A DNA stretch of 64,000 bases from Leptospira biflexa serovar Patoc strain 'Patoc 1 (Paris)' (GCF_000017685.1 NC_010602.1:620001-684000), one strand, 5' to 3'; positions 51,810 through 62,295 are shown, counted from the first letter of the stretch. Notes: generated by a model from the sequence alone, not told the origin. Numbers and translations are program-made.

Positions 51810-53063
51810 TTACAGGATAGGATCTGGATTGGCAAGTGTAATCTTTTCTCTTTCTTCGTCGATTCGGTTCATTTTGCTTAAAATCTTTTTAAAAAATGGA
51901 ATTGTCATAAAAACAAGTCCTATCTCTAAAAATCCAAAAAAGAAAGAAAGTGCCGAAAAACTATATTCTTTCGGAAGTAAAGATTCGAATACTGTTTGCA
52001 TTTGGACAGAAACGATTGGGCCCAACATAAATCCAAGTGAACCCACACCAGTGAAGGCAGACATCGTAGTGGCAGTCAGTCCAGGTTTTGACATCTTACT
52101 TGCTAACATCATGGAAGGAACGAACATCACACCCGCTCCAATCCCACAGATCAATAGAAATAAAAATAAATACGAGTAATCATTGGTTGTTCCAGACAAT
52201 CCCAAAAAGATTCCATAAACCGTGGATCCAACTAATACTAGAGGAAGAACGCCTGTTTTGCGAGAGAGTAATGCAGATGGGTAAGACAACAAACTCATTG
52301 GTAGGAGCACAAGTCCTAGGAAAACTCCAAGCATTCCTGGGTGGAAGGCCAAAGTTTCTCGTAAATGAATGTTAAACGAGGAAATGATAAACCCAACAGT
52401 AAATCGATCGATAAAATTAAACATAAAAGGCACAAACAGAAAGGGATTTTCAAAAATTGCCAATTTTAAATCACTCAATTTAAAATCTTTGACAGTGTGA
52501 ATGCCTTTGTCTTTTAACAAAAGAAAACTCATGATCCCGACAAAAATAAGAATGCTCGATCCAACATAAAAGGGCAATAAAGGATTACTCCTTCCGAGGA
52601 TTCCTAATGGAAGTCCCAAAGCACCACCCAAGGATAAAAACATCCCTGTGATACCCATAAGGATCCCTTTGCCATAATATCGTTTGTTTTTGGGATCATT
52701 CTCTTGGTCAGCAGCGGAACTTAATAGTAACCCGATGATAAAGATATGCGCAGCACCTTCCAAAAATCGTAGGAATAAAAATAATCCCATGTCAGTGGCG
52801 ACAGTTAAGAGGTAAAAAAGTCCTGCATCTAAAAAACAAAAAAAACTGATGAAGAACTTTCTGTTTTTGAAACGATCCGAAATGATTCCCGCAACAGGAG
52901 CAAACAAAAAGGAACCTAACATGGGTATGCTTGTGAAAAAAGCCACTTCCCAGTTGGATCCAAACAAACGATCCTTTACAATGTCTTTGACTACCGGCAC
53001 AATCATCGTGACCGGCAACATCGATAAAAATACAAGTGTTACGAGTGTATACGGGAATCCCAA
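51810..53063 (-). CDS. MFS transporter downstream of heme oxygenase
   Basis: 417 residues from a TTG at 53063, needed to include the first membrane helix; an internal ATG would cut it. Twelve likely helices with an MFS-like basic loop (DRFKNRKF). Starts 3 bp after the heme oxygenase stop, so both share the Fur-like box at 53770-53784. Export or uptake of a haem-degradation product or siderophore is possible but unproven. Confidence 0.85.
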   Translation of the reverse strand: MGFPYTLVTLVFLSMLPVTMIVPVVKDIVKDRLFGSNWEVAFFTSIPMLGSFLFAPVAGIISDRFKNRKFFISFFCFLDAGLFYLLTVATDMGLFLFLRFLEGAAHIFIIGLLLSSAADQENDPKNKRYYGKGILMGITGMFLSLGGALGLPLGILGRSNPLLPFYVGSSILIFVGIMSFLLLKDKGIHTVKDFKLSDLKLAIFENPFLFVPFMFNFIDRFTVGFIISSFNIHLRETLAFHPGMLGVFLGLVLLPMSLLSYPSALLSRKTGVLPLVLVGSTVYGIFLGLSGTTNDYSYLFLFLLICGIGAGVMFVPSMMLASKMSKPGLTATTMSAFTGVGSLGFMLGPIVSVQMQTVFESLLPKEYSFSALSFFFGFLEIGLVFMTIPFFKKILSKMNRIDEEREKITLANPDPIL

Positions 53064-53066
53064 AAA

Positions 53067-53747
53067 TTAACCTGCTGGCAGAAGAGTTTGGTAACGTTCC
53101 ATTCCGATATTTTCTTTTAAATCGGAATCGAGTTCGATGAACAAAAATTTGTTTAAATCAAACGTTGTTTTGGCTTCTTCTAATAGTTCTGCTTTTTGCG
53201 AATCATTTAATGGCAAAGTATCCAAATTCTGACGGTAAATTCCTTTAAACGCCATTAGGTCTTCGATCTCTGGGAATTCATAAAAAGCAGTTCCTTCATT
53301 TCCCTCGAGACCAAAGGTTTTTGCCACTACTTTTTTGATCGCTTGGCCACCGGATAAATCTCCCAAATAACGCACGTAAGCTTGTGCTACCAGAAGTTCT
53401 GGTTTGGATTGGGCCGTGGTTTGGATGTGGTTGATGTAGTTTTGTGTGGCCTTGGAAACTTCGCCTCTGAGTTTTGTTCCAAACTTTTTTTGGAAGGTAA
53501 CGATGTCTTCTTGTAAGGACTTTTCTCGAAATAAACTGGGGAAGTATAATTTAGAAAGGATGGGATTGTCTTTGTTTTGGCGGTAAAGTTCTTCCATCAC
53601 TCGGTAGACCGCAAGAAGGCTTTCTAATTGGTAAGTATATGTTTGGGCATCGAGTCCCCCACGGAAAATGGCACGGATATAGGGAACTTTTTCAGTTTCC
53701 TCATGTTTTTGCGCCGTCCCTTCTCGTAACATCATTGCAACTGACAT
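53067..53747 (-). CDS. hemO: Heme oxygenase
   Basis: 226 residues. Heme oxygenase signatures: TAQKHEETEKVPY with the proximal His near residue 15, and YLGDLSGGQAI, the distal helix. It degrades haem to biliverdin, CO and iron; Leptospira hemO supports iron acquisition from haem (family knowledge). Its AGGAG ribosome site is 5 bases from the ATG, and the Fur-like box is 23-37 bases upstream. Operon with the MFS gene. Confidence 0.93.
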   Translation of the reverse strand: MSVAMMLREGTAQKHEETEKVPYIRAIFRGGLDAQTYTYQLESLLAVYRVMEELYRQNKDNPILSKLYFPSLFREKSLQEDIVTFQKKFGTKLRGEVSKATQNYINHIQTTAQSKPELLVAQAYVRYLGDLSGGQAIKKVVAKTFGLEGNEGTAFYEFPEIEDLMAFKGIYRQNLDTLPLNDSQKAELLEEAKTTFDLNKFLFIELDSDLKENIGMERYQTLLPAG

Positions 53748-53769
53748 AATGGCTCCTAATCTCTGTATG

Positions 53770-53784
53770 TGAGAATCAATCTCA
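53770..53784 (-). promoter_or_regulatory. Fur-like box upstream of hemO
   Basis: TGAGAATCAATCTCA is a perfect TGAGA/TCTCA dyad and matches the 7-1-7 Fur consensus (TGATAAT-N-ATTATCA) except for a few positions. It lies 23 bases before the hemO ATG. Iron-dependent repression is the expected role; binding is not shown. Confidence 0.6.
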
Positions 53785-53827
53785 TATATGACACTACCCT
53801 GACAATCAGGGGAACTGTCAAAGAGAA

Positions 53828-54958
53828 TTATAGGGAGTCTTCCTGATTTGTTGAGTTCCAGAATTCGAGGGGAGCGGATTGCCTTTGCTCTGGGTATAGG
53901 AAGTAGGAAAGGAAGAATATGAGGATGGAGACTACGATCCCAATTGTGGCCAGGACCACATCTTTGCCCACTTTACGGAAGGTATCCAGATAGGGTAGGT
54001 CTTTGTAGGTAATCACATTCAGAATGATCTCCCGGCCCGCAAGGAGCCCAAGGAAGGCCCAAGTGGTGGACATGGGAATGTTACTGATTGCCTGGAAAAA
54101 GAATAACAAACTTCCATAGACCAAATCCACGATGGTAGCCGCTTTTGCCCATTGGATGTCCGATTTTTCGGAGACCACTTGTTGGATGGTGCCACCATTC
54201 GTGCGGATGATGATGAGAAGGGCAAAGATCAGGATAAAAACGGCCATCAAAAATTCAAACAGTCCCAATTGTCTTGGTAAAAAAACCGCGATATTGGCAG
54301 TGTCTTGGAATAACCATGCCACCCAGAGATACATCGTGGAGAACCACTGCAAACGAGACCAACGCCTTTCGGAAACTGGATCGGGCGTATGGACTTCATG
54401 GTATTCATGTGGGTCAACTTTCACAAGGATTGCCCAAACAAAAATTGCAACGAGGAAGGCTAAACCGTAACCAAAAAAAGATTTGGTTAACATTTGGTCG
54501 ATGCTTTTGCCACCAAACAAACCTAAGACGAGAAAAGTTGTGGAGACAGGAGCCCGGAGCCTTGTGATCACAACAAGTAATACGGGTGCGAGTAATTGGA
54601 GTAAATTGAATTCTTTGGTTTCTGGAATGGAATCCAATCGATGAAAGTGGATTTCACCCCCATGGATGAACCATGCAAATAAGTGGACTACAAATAAAAG
54701 ACCGCCGAAGACGAGGATCTTTTGGGACCAATGGACTGATTTTTTGCTTTCGATAAAAGTTCCGATGGTTTGGACTGCATCATTTCCTGCCACAGAGAAT
54801 GATGCAATCGCAAAGGAAAACCATCCGAGATAATACCGAGGGATGCCGAGAAAATAACCAAGAGTGATTCCAATCACCAAAACAAAGGTAAACGCGAAAA
54901 ATCGAATTTGATCCTGTTTGGATGGGTGTTGGTAATCAATTTCTTGGTTTTGTTTCAT
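53828..54958 (-). CDS. PiT-type inorganic phosphate transporter
   Basis: 376 residues with about ten membrane helices. The N-terminal signature [13 protein letters not shown] (GNDxxxxxG) and the C-terminal [17 protein letters not shown] fit the PHO-4/PiT family. Low-affinity phosphate uptake with protons or Na is the likely role. The downstream end overlaps nothing, but the start overlaps the OlsB-like gene's stop by 4 bp. Confidence 0.85.
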   Translation of the reverse strand: MKQNQEIDYQHPSKQDQIRFFAFTFVLVIGITLGYFLGIPRYYLGWFSFAIASFSVAGNDAVQTIGTFIESKKSVHWSQKILVFGGLLFVVHLFAWFIHGGEIHFHRLDSIPETKEFNLLQLLAPVLLVVITRLRAPVSTTFLVLGLFGGKSIDQMLTKSFFGYGLAFLVAIFVWAILVKVDPHEYHEVHTPDPVSERRWSRLQWFSTMYLWVAWLFQDTANIAVFLPRQLGLFEFLMAVFILIFALLIIIRTNGGTIQQVVSEKSDIQWAKAATIVDLVYGSLLFFFQAISNIPMSTTWAFLGLLAGREIILNVITYKDLPYLDTFRKVGKDVVLATIGIVVSILIFFLSYFLYPEQRQSAPLEFWNSTNQEDSL

Positions 54959-55731
54959 GCATTCATATAGTGTTTTGCATATCTCTCCGTAATTTCCTTG
55001 CGGTCGAAAAGAATGAACACGTCTGTAGTACCAAAAACAGAATCCAGTGCAGGAATTCCACAGATTTTAGCTCCCACACGAAGGTATCCTTTCAAAAGTG
55101 GAGGGATATTTTTGGAGATCGTTTTTGGATCTTCTACATAAAAATTGGCATCAAAACCAGGAAGGACGTAATCTGGATTTGGATACACTCTAAATTCCTC
55201 TGGTGCAATGGCATCTTTTGCTTTTAAAAAACCGTAAGATTGAGAAGCAACAGAAGCATCAGTAGAGTGGATGGAACCACAACCCATCAAATAACGAACA
55301 TTATGTTTATTCATGAATTCTGCAAGACCTTGCCATAACAAAGAAATGACCGAACCATCCCGATAATCAGGGTGAACACAAGAACGACCTACTTCTGCAA
55401 TTTCATCCGGCAAGTTGTAAATGGATGTAATATCAAATTCGTTTTCACTATAAAACCCAATTCCGTTTTTTGCATTTTGGCGTGTGAGGATTCTGTAAGT
55501 TCCGACGATTTTTTTATCGTCAGTGGATTTATCAATCACGATCAAATGGTGGCAGTATAAATCGTATTCATCACGATCTTTTCTCGTCGCAGAAGATTGT
55601 GGCAGACCTTCTCCCATTTCTAAATTAAACACTTCATATCGTAGTGCTAGGGCTCTTTCGATTTCGAGTTGGTTCTCTGCCAAACGAACTTCTAAGATTC
55701 GTTCTGTTCTGTTGATTGTATTTGGTTTCAT
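54955..55731 (-). CDS. OlsB-like acyltransferase (GNAT fold)
   Basis: 258 residues. Acyltransferase signatures of the L-ornithine N-alpha-acyltransferase/hemolysin-like family: [39 protein letters not shown]. In bacteria it makes the first step of ornithine lipid synthesis, which would agree with an adjacent phosphate transporter, since ornithine lipids replace phospholipids under phosphate limitation (inference). No olsA partner is adjacent. Confidence 0.8.
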   Translation of the reverse strand: MKPNTINRTERILEVRLAENQLEIERALALRYEVFNLEMGEGLPQSSATRKDRDEYDLYCHHLIVIDKSTDDKKIVGTYRILTRQNAKNGIGFYSENEFDITSIYNLPDEIAEVGRSCVHPDYRDGSVISLLWQGLAEFMNKHNVRYLMGCGSIHSTDASVASQSYGFLKAKDAIAPEEFRVYPNPDYVLPGFDANFYVEDPKTISKNIPPLLKGYLRVGAKICGIPALDSVFGTTDVFILFDRKEITERYAKHYMNA

Positions 55732-55793
55732 AGGATTTTGTTTCCTCGTTTTTATCTACAACATAAGCTAAAAGATCTCGGTTACGATTATGT

Positions 55794-55825
55794 GACATTC
55801 CAGTGAAATTCCAGGAAAGAATGTC
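55794..55825. promoter_or_regulatory. Inverted repeat with nested direct repeats upstream of the OlsB-like gene
   Basis: GACATTC (55794-55800) and GAATGTC (55819-55825) form a dyad with an 18-base spacer; inside are two ATTCCAG direct repeats. It is in the 242-bp gap before the OlsB-like gene. Phosphate-responsive control is a guess. No known consensus matched. Confidence 0.3.
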
Positions 55826-55973
55826 GATTCTGTAGCATTACAAATCGGTGACACAAAGGATTTGATTCGTTTCAAAAAAGGGAACGAAGGAACAAAAACA
55901 AACAATCTCGATTGTATCTCTAATCTTGAAAAATGAGTGTGCCTTAAAATGTAATCTTGTAAAGAAATTTATT

Positions 55974-57680
55974 TCAACGAAATTTCATTTCACATTTCCA
56001 ATCCACCTTGGGATTTGTCATGGTAGATTTCCAAAGAGAATACCTTAGTTTGATTGATTGGTAATCCTTGTCTAATGGCACCGCCAAATACCCATTCCAC
56101 GAACATGGTTTTACATTGGATAAATTGATCACAAAACCCGGGTGGAACTTTTGGTTGAAAATGAGCAGTTGGTTTTTGGAAAGGGGACCGAATGTATACG
56201 TATCTGGTTCCCAATCGATCGGTTGGATTTTTTGGTAAGATGGGTATAAATAGAATTCACCATGGTATTCTTTATTTTGAATTGATTGATTGTGATGGTA
56301 AAAGGTTAGATTTTCATAAATGTCTTTTGTGCTAAGGTTGTTTCTCAGAGCTGGTAACATTTGTGAGTCTGATCCATAGTTGGGAACTGAGTTTACCGTG
56401 ATGGGAAAGGTTTCCTTGTTTTGGATATTGAGAATGGGAGGATTTAAAACAAAAATTTCAGGGAGATACTTTGTATTCATCCTTCTTACATCCAATGTAT
56501 GATAGGTGAGTGACAAAAAAAGAAATGCGGAAAAATGAACCTTGTATGGTTCACGAAATTGGTCGTAAAATGTTTGAACCACCAACGCCAAACACCAAAC
56601 AAATAAAAAGGCAACACTGAGACTCCACCGTGGATACACTCTCTCCCATGAATAAATGGGAAACTGTTCTAAAATCGTAGCGGGCGAGAACCAATTCCCT
56701 TTTCCAAACATAATCCAAATAGTGACCACCAAAAGGAGAAGAACAAACCACAGTTTTCGTTTCGTAAAAACAAGCAGGGGTAAGCAGTAAAGGAGAAGTT
56801 GCCCTAAATAATTTCCGTATTCCCAGAAGCGGTATTGCATTTTGGAAAGGGATTGGGAAAGCAGAGGGTGCTGGGATGATCCAAAAAAAATAGAATAGAG
56901 ATCGGAAAGGTTTAATGGGAATTGGTCAGGGACAAAATACCGACCGACGTGATGGACAAAGAGAAACATCGGAACCCATTTAATGGAGAGAACCAAAAGC
57001 AAAAAAAAGCTAGTCAAAATGAAACGAACGAAAGATTCTTTTTTCCTCTCCGAAATAAAAATTTCCCGACCACTCAATAAAAAAATGAGAAACGCCCCTT
57101 GTGTGAGAGTGTAAATGGCACCTTCAGATAACAGGATATAGGTGATAAGAGTCGTAAAAGCGAATATCAGATAATTTTTATTTTGTATCAAATACAAAAA
57201 ATAAAAGATCAGAGCCGGTAAAAACAAACCTTGGGTTTGGTTCAGATGGCCCGCATAAAATTTTTGGAAAAAATAACCTGAAAATTGGAACAGGCAAACA
57301 AACAAAATGGAAATCAACCAATTTGTTTTGTTATAAATTTGAAAGGCATGGAAGTTTAAAATCCCTGAAAGGCCAAAGTAAAAGAGAAAACTAAATTTCA
57401 AAGCGAAAAGAGACGGGAAGAAGATCGCAAATAGATGGGTGAAACTTCCGATTTTGCTCGTTGGGTTTTCCCATACTGGAAACCCAGCACCATAATACGG
57501 ATTCCATAATGGAAAACTACCAAACTCTAAATACGATTTTCTTAAAAACTCTACATGAAAGGTGTATAAATCCCAATCAAATTTTCCTAAGAGATCACCT
57601 GTTTGAAAAACCTGAGGAAAATTCCAAAGGTAAAGAACAAAGAAGAAAGTTAGACCGAAATACGGCCTAATGCGCTTCAT
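55974..57680 (-). CDS. YfhO-like large membrane protein
   Basis: About 568 residues from the ATG at 57680, which overlaps the polA stop by 14 bp with GGAAATTGGG upstream. About eleven membrane helices and a periplasmic C-terminus. FDWDLYTFHVEFLRKSY and FPLWNPYYGAGFPVWEN fit the YfhO/GT-C-like membrane family, often linked to lipid-carrier glycosylation of envelope polymers. Glycosyl donor unknown. Confidence 0.75.
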   Translation of the reverse strand: MKRIRPYFGLTFFFVLYLWNFPQVFQTGDLLGKFDWDLYTFHVEFLRKSYLEFGSFPLWNPYYGAGFPVWENPTSKIGSFTHLFAIFFPSLFALKFSFLFYFGLSGILNFHAFQIYNKTNWLISILFVCLFQFSGYFFQKFYAGHLNQTQGLFLPALIFYFLYLIQNKNYLIFAFTTLITYILLSEGAIYTLTQGAFLIFLLSGREIFISERKKESFVRFILTSFFLLLVLSIKWVPMFLFVHHVGRYFVPDQFPLNLSDLYSIFFGSSQHPLLSQSLSKMQYRFWEYGNYLGQLLLYCLPLLVFTKRKLWFVLLLLVVTIWIMFGKGNWFSPATILEQFPIYSWERVYPRWSLSVAFLFVWCLALVVQTFYDQFREPYKVHFSAFLFLSLTYHTLDVRRMNTKYLPEIFVLNPPILNIQNKETFPITVNSVPNYGSDSQMLPALRNNLSTKDIYENLTFYHHNQSIQNKEYHGEFYLYPSYQKIQPIDWEPDTYTFGPLSKNQLLIFNQKFHPGFVINLSNVKPCSWNGYLAVPLDKDYQSIKLRYSLWKSTMTNPKVDWKCEMKFR

Positions 57681-60495
57681 CCCAATTTCCACCAAACTTC
57701 CCTTGTACGACGATTGGTACTTTGAGTTTCATAGCAGATTCCATTTCTTCTTTTGCCATTTGGAAAAATTCTTTTTTTTCTTTTGGGTCCACTTCAAACA
57801 CAAGTTCATCGTGTACTTGTAATAATAGTTTGGAACGAAACGATTCCTTTTTGATTTTTTCATGAATCTGTATCATCGCGATTTTGATCATATCCGCCGA
57901 TGTACCTTGGATTGGGGAATTGATGGCAACTCGTTTGGCACCTTCACTCACCATTTTATGTGAGGAATGGATGTCGGGGAGGTAACGTCTTCGACCAAGA
58001 AGAGTTTCCACATAGCCATTTTGTTTGCAGAATTCTACAATTTCTTCCATGTAGGTGGCGACACCTTTATAGGCGGCAAAGTATTTCTCTATAAACTCTT
58101 TTGCCTCTTTGCGACTGATCCTTAAATTATTGGATAGGCCAAAGGATGTGACTCCATAAATCACAGAAAAATTAACAACCTTTGCTTTGTTTCGCATATC
58201 CGGTGTTACCTGGTCTTCTGGCACACCAAAAATCCCTGCAGCAGTTCGTTTGTGAATGTCCGCACCAGAATTGTAGGCATCAATCATATTGGGATCATTG
58301 GAAAAATGCGCCATGATTCGTAGTTCAATCTGGCTATAATCAAGTGATAAGATCTCATACCCTTTTTTGGCGATAAATCCTTTTCTAAGTAATCTTCCTT
58401 CCTCATCTTTGATAGGAATGTTTTGTAGGTTTGGATTGGTAGAAGACAAACGCCCAGTTGCCGCAATGGTTTGGTTGTAACTTGTATGAATTCGTTTGGT
58501 TTTTGGATTCACAAGTAAAGGCAATGTGTCTGTATAAGTGGATTTTAATTTTGAAAATTTACGGATCGAAAGTAAATCATCGATGATAGGATGAGTTCCC
58601 TGTAAAGACTCCAAAACGGAATGGTCTGTGGAGTATCCCGTTTGTGTTTTTTTTTCAGCTGGTAGGCGTAAGTCTTCAAATAATACCGTTTGTAATTCTT
58701 TCGTAGAATTGACGTTAAACTGCCTTCCCGCATAAAAATGAATGTTCTTTTCATGTTCTTTGATTTTGGTATCAAATGTACCAGACAATGATTCAAAGTA
58801 TGATTTATCGACTGCAATCCCTTCAAATTCCATGTCTGCCAAAGTGAGTAAAACTGGCATTTCCATCTCATAAAATAATTTTTTATGAATGTTCTCGTCC
58901 ATTTTGGGGGAGAGAACATTGTGAAGTTGTAAGGTGATGTCAGCGTCTTCACAAGCATACTCTGATACTTTATCTGGATCGATATCATATAGGTTTTGTT
59001 TCTTTTTGCCTGTTCCAACTAACTCTTCGTATGTGATTGTTTTGTAGTTGAGGTAATCAACTGCCATATCATCCATATTATGCCTTCTTTCCCCTGGGTT
59101 TAAAAGGTAAGAAGCAAGCATGGTATCAAAATAAATTCCTTTTAATTCTATCCCATAGTTTTTGAGAACGAGAAGGTCATACTTTATATTTTGACCAATC
59201 TTTTTCCAATTGGAATCTTCTAACATTGGTTTTAGGATCTTCAGTGATTCTTCAGCCGAAGGGAGAAGGTGGCTATATATGGATTCGGAATGAGAGAATG
59301 CAATGTAATAGGCAACACCAGGCTCTTCTGAAAAAGAGATCCCGAGTAACTCGGCCATCATTGGATCTTGGGATGTTGTTTCTGTATCAATTGAGATGGG
59401 TTTTTTGGAATTTAGTTTGGAGACTATTTTTTTTAGTTCATCGATGGATTGGATCCGTTTGTATGATTTTTTAGCGACCACTGAGGTGGCGGCATCAGTT
59501 TTTCCTTTTTTGGATCCATCTGCAGATGCTTCGGTGTTCGATTCTTTTTTTCCCTTGGTGGTTTTTTTAGAAGTCTCTGATTCTTCTTTTGCATCACCAT
59601 CACTGACAATGGGAATCCCTGCTTGTTTTGCTAAATCGCGGTGAAGGACATTATACCCTTCATCCTTGAAATACTGCACTTTTTTCGGATCGTAATAATT
59701 TGGAAGTTTTAGGTCAGATTTTTTGATATCAAGTTTGAGATTGGTGACAATGGTTGCCAGCTTCCGTGATAAAAATGCATTTTCTTTATCAGCGATAAGT
59801 TTATCGATGAGGGATTTGTTTTTGACCTTATCAATTTTTTTATAAATGGTTTCCAAATCTCCAAATTCTTGGATGAGTTTGGCGGCACCTTTTTCACCAA
59901 TCCCTTTGACACCAGGGATATTATCTGAAGCATCACCAAGTAAAGCCATGTAATCGGTTACTTGTTCTTTGGTGATACCAATATTGGTTTTGACCCATTT
60001 GGGATCTATTTTTTCAAATTCGGATACACCTCGTTTCCCACGTAACATATGTATGTTTTTGTCCAAAACTTGGTATAAATCTTTGTCACTAGACAAGATC
60101 ACGATTTCTTCAAAATCCTTTCCAAATTTTTTACATAAGGAACCAATGATATCGTCTGCTTCGATCCCATTGATTTTGTACATAGGAAATTCAAGAGCTT
60201 GTAACATCTCATATATCTTTTGAATTTGAGGTTTTAAATCCTCAGGCATCGGTTTTCTGTGAGCTTTGTATTCTTCATAAAGATCGTTTCGTTCCAATCT
60301 TGTGCCTGGGTCAAAGGTGAATGCAATATGAGTCACATGTTCATCTTGTAGGAGTTTGAACAACATCCTCCAAAATCCAAAAATGGCACCACTAGGAAGA
60401 CCTGTTTTGGAATTGGTTAAATTAGAAGCGGCAAAGGCAAAATAAGCTCGGAATGCAAGGGCATGTCCATCAATGATTAAAAGTCTTCCACTCAT
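57667..60495 (-). CDS. polA: DNA polymerase I
   Basis: 942 residues. The 5' nuclease domain (about 1-290; DGHALAFRAYFAF, GDASDNIPGVKGIGEKGA), a Lys/Ser-rich linker (about 300-345) and a 3'-5' exonuclease domain with intact ligands (IDTETTS, YACEDADITL) are followed by the polymerase domain (DYSQIELRIMAHF, RRYLPDIHS, VHDELVFEV). All three activities appear intact. The Lys/Ser-rich linker is longer than in E. coli Pol I. It overlaps the glycosyltransferase stop and the YfhO-like start. Confidence 0.95.
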   Translation of the reverse strand: MSGRLLIIDGHALAFRAYFAFAASNLTNSKTGLPSGAIFGFWRMLFKLLQDEHVTHIAFTFDPGTRLERNDLYEEYKAHRKPMPEDLKPQIQKIYEMLQALEFPMYKINGIEADDIIGSLCKKFGKDFEEIVILSSDKDLYQVLDKNIHMLRGKRGVSEFEKIDPKWVKTNIGITKEQVTDYMALLGDASDNIPGVKGIGEKGAAKLIQEFGDLETIYKKIDKVKNKSLIDKLIADKENAFLSRKLATIVTNLKLDIKKSDLKLPNYYDPKKVQYFKDEGYNVLHRDLAKQAGIPIVSDGDAKEESETSKKTTKGKKESNTEASADGSKKGKTDAATSVVAKKSYKRIQSIDELKKIVSKLNSKKPISIDTETTSQDPMMAELLGISFSEEPGVAYYIAFSHSESIYSHLLPSAEESLKILKPMLEDSNWKKIGQNIKYDLLVLKNYGIELKGIYFDTMLASYLLNPGERRHNMDDMAVDYLNYKTITYEELVGTGKKKQNLYDIDPDKVSEYACEDADITLQLHNVLSPKMDENIHKKLFYEMEMPVLLTLADMEFEGIAVDKSYFESLSGTFDTKIKEHEKNIHFYAGRQFNVNSTKELQTVLFEDLRLPAEKKTQTGYSTDHSVLESLQGTHPIIDDLLSIRKFSKLKSTYTDTLPLLVNPKTKRIHTSYNQTIAATGRLSSTNPNLQNIPIKDEEGRLLRKGFIAKKGYEILSLDYSQIELRIMAHFSNDPNMIDAYNSGADIHKRTAAGIFGVPEDQVTPDMRNKAKVVNFSVIYGVTSFGLSNNLRISRKEAKEFIEKYFAAYKGVATYMEEIVEFCKQNGYVETLLGRRRYLPDIHSSHKMVSEGAKRVAINSPIQGTSADMIKIAMIQIHEKIKKESFRSKLLLQVHDELVFEVDPKEKKEFFQMAKEEMESAMKLKVPIVVQGKFGGNWDEAH

Positions 60496-61598
60496 TTCCC
60501 TTCTCCATACAATGAATCACCTAAAAAGGAATAATAGATGAGTTTGGTTTTATCGATTGTTTTGGTAACTGAAAATCGTTTCACAGATGTTTTATTAAAA
60601 TTACCAAATTGATTTCGTAGTTCTTCAGACGAAACCAGTTTATCAAGTCCTAATGCAATGGATTCTGAATCACCCACAGGGCATACAAACGCACCTTCAT
60701 TATGGTCTAACATCTCTCCAATGCCACCACCATTGGTCGCAACAATTGGTAAGGAACAGGCCATTGCATCAAGTACTGCTGTCCCAAGGCCTTCTTCTTT
60801 GGAAGTGAGTGTGAAAATATCGAATAAAGAAAGTAAGGCGGGAATGTCTTTTCTGTAACCTGTAAATATAATTTTATCGTTTAGGTTTAAACCTTCCGCT
60901 TGGCTTTTTAGTTTTTTTTCTAATTTCCCTTCCCCAACTATCATGAGTCGGAAATCAATATTTGTTTTCATCTTGGAGATGGCAGAGATCAATGTTTCTT
61001 GGTCTTTGTGATCCACAAGTGCCGCCACATTTCCAATCACCACAGCTTTCTTCGGAATGTTGAATTCCTCACGTAAGTATTCGTGCGGAGTTTGTTTCGT
61101 GAATCGTTTCAAATCAATTCCGGAATAAACAGTGATGATCCTTTCTGGTGCAATTTTACTGCTCATCATCACTTCTTTGATTTTTTGTGAGACTGGCAGG
61201 TAATAATCGTTAGCTGGGTGTTGGTATTTCCATCTTGAAAAAAAACTATTTTTGGGTTTAAAATCAACCCTTCTAGAAACGATCAACGGGATTTTGAGAT
61301 GGTTTCGTTTGGCTAGTAAGGCTAGGGTATGCGCATGGGCCGTGTGAGTGTGGATGAGTTTGATATTGTTGGATAAACAGAGAGATCGAATATTCTTATA
61401 TGCTTTTCTATCCCATTCACCTCGCATCTCAATGGGATAAAAAGTATACCCATTGTCCTTACATTTTGTTTCTAAGGGAGAACCAGGTTGGCCAACAACC
61501 ATTTGTGGAATTTTGTAATTGGCTAAACCTTGTACGAGATAATAAAGCTGTTGTTCGCCACCGCGCCATTCGCGAGATGTGTTGATATGTAAGATCAA
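60492..61598 (-). CDS. GT4-family glycosyltransferase
   Basis: 368 residues from a TTG. GT-B fold: REWRGGEQQLYYLVQGL near the N-terminus, PVSQKIKEVM, and in the C-terminal half TSKEEGLGTAVLDAMACSLPIVATNGGGIGEM with the sugar-nucleotide Glu. The stop overlaps polA by 4 bp. Acceptor unknown; the sequence resembles envelope or LPS heptosyl/hexosyl transferases. Confidence 0.85.
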   Translation of the reverse strand: MILHINTSREWRGGEQQLYYLVQGLANYKIPQMVVGQPGSPLETKCKDNGYTFYPIEMRGEWDRKAYKNIRSLCLSNNIKLIHTHTAHAHTLALLAKRNHLKIPLIVSRRVDFKPKNSFFSRWKYQHPANDYYLPVSQKIKEVMMSSKIAPERIITVYSGIDLKRFTKQTPHEYLREEFNIPKKAVVIGNVAALVDHKDQETLISAISKMKTNIDFRLMIVGEGKLEKKLKSQAEGLNLNDKIIFTGYRKDIPALLSLFDIFTLTSKEEGLGTAVLDAMACSLPIVATNGGGIGEMLDHNEGAFVCPVGDSESIALGLDKLVSSEELRNQFGNFNKTSVKRFSVTKTIDKTKLIYYSFLGDSLYGEGK

Positions 61599-61599
61599 A

Positions 61600-62229
61600 T
61601 TATAAGTGTTTGGAACGGTCGTATTCGAGTGCGATGATGGAGCCCATTACTTTGAACCCCGCCGGAGCTTCGTCTACCATTCCTTCTCCGTGAAACATTA
61701 CTTTAACGGAGTCCATCATGGCATTGATTATTTTCAATCCTTTTCCCATGTTCTTATGTTTTTGGTCGGAACCATTATAAGGAAGGGTATCTGGTTTTTT
61801 ACTTTGGTGGTTTTTGATATGATCGAGGAAGGTAGAAAAACATTGGGATTGGTTTTGTCGTAGTAATTCTTTATCGTTATCAGGAACAGGAGACTCACCT
61901 GATAGTCCTGAACCATAATCCAATATGTACAAAGTGAACTTTGCGGAATCAATCCGCCATCGGCAGATGATGGTTTCATCACAGTCACAGGATACATTGG
62001 CAGCCACGGCATTGGTCAGCGCTTCATCAGCGGCGAGCTCGATTTGTATGATGTTATCGAAGCTAAATCCATTATCTAACAAAGTTCGTTTGAGTTCCTG
62101 TCGGAACTGTTTGACAGAAGACATATCGGGAGGTAAAAACATGGCGTACGAACCCGGTGATGGGCTTAACAGATAGGGAATCACTTCAGATGGTGCTGTC
62201 AATGGCCGCCTTTTCCTCTCTCTCATCAT
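61600..62229 (-). CDS. RsbW-like HATPase (anti-sigma/serine kinase family)
   Basis: 209 residues. HATPase_c_2 pattern: ELAADEALTNAV (N box), LDYGSGL (G1) and MGKGLKII (G2). N-terminal tail is Arg-rich. RsbW/SpoIIAB relatives bind a sigma factor or phosphorylate an antagonist. No antagonist or sigma gene is adjacent, so the partner is unknown. It precedes the glycosyltransferase gene by 1 bp. Confidence 0.85.
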   Translation of the reverse strand: MMRERKRRPLTAPSEVIPYLLSPSPGSYAMFLPPDMSSVKQFRQELKRTLLDNGFSFDNIIQIELAADEALTNAVAANVSCDCDETIICRWRIDSAKFTLYILDYGSGLSGESPVPDNDKELLRQNQSQCFSTFLDHIKNHQSKKPDTLPYNGSDQKHKNMGKGLKIINAMMDSVKVMFHGEGMVDEAPAGFKVMGSIIALEYDRSKHL

Positions 62230-62295
62230 ATTACACGATGCGAAGTGAGAAAAAAAGTCAAAAATACCCGAAAACCGAACGAATCTGTAAAAAAT

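Noticed and set aside
53797..53812. CCCTGA/TCAGGG hairpin as terminator after the phosphate transporter gene
   Set aside because: No T-run follows and it overlaps the region where the hemO promoter should be.
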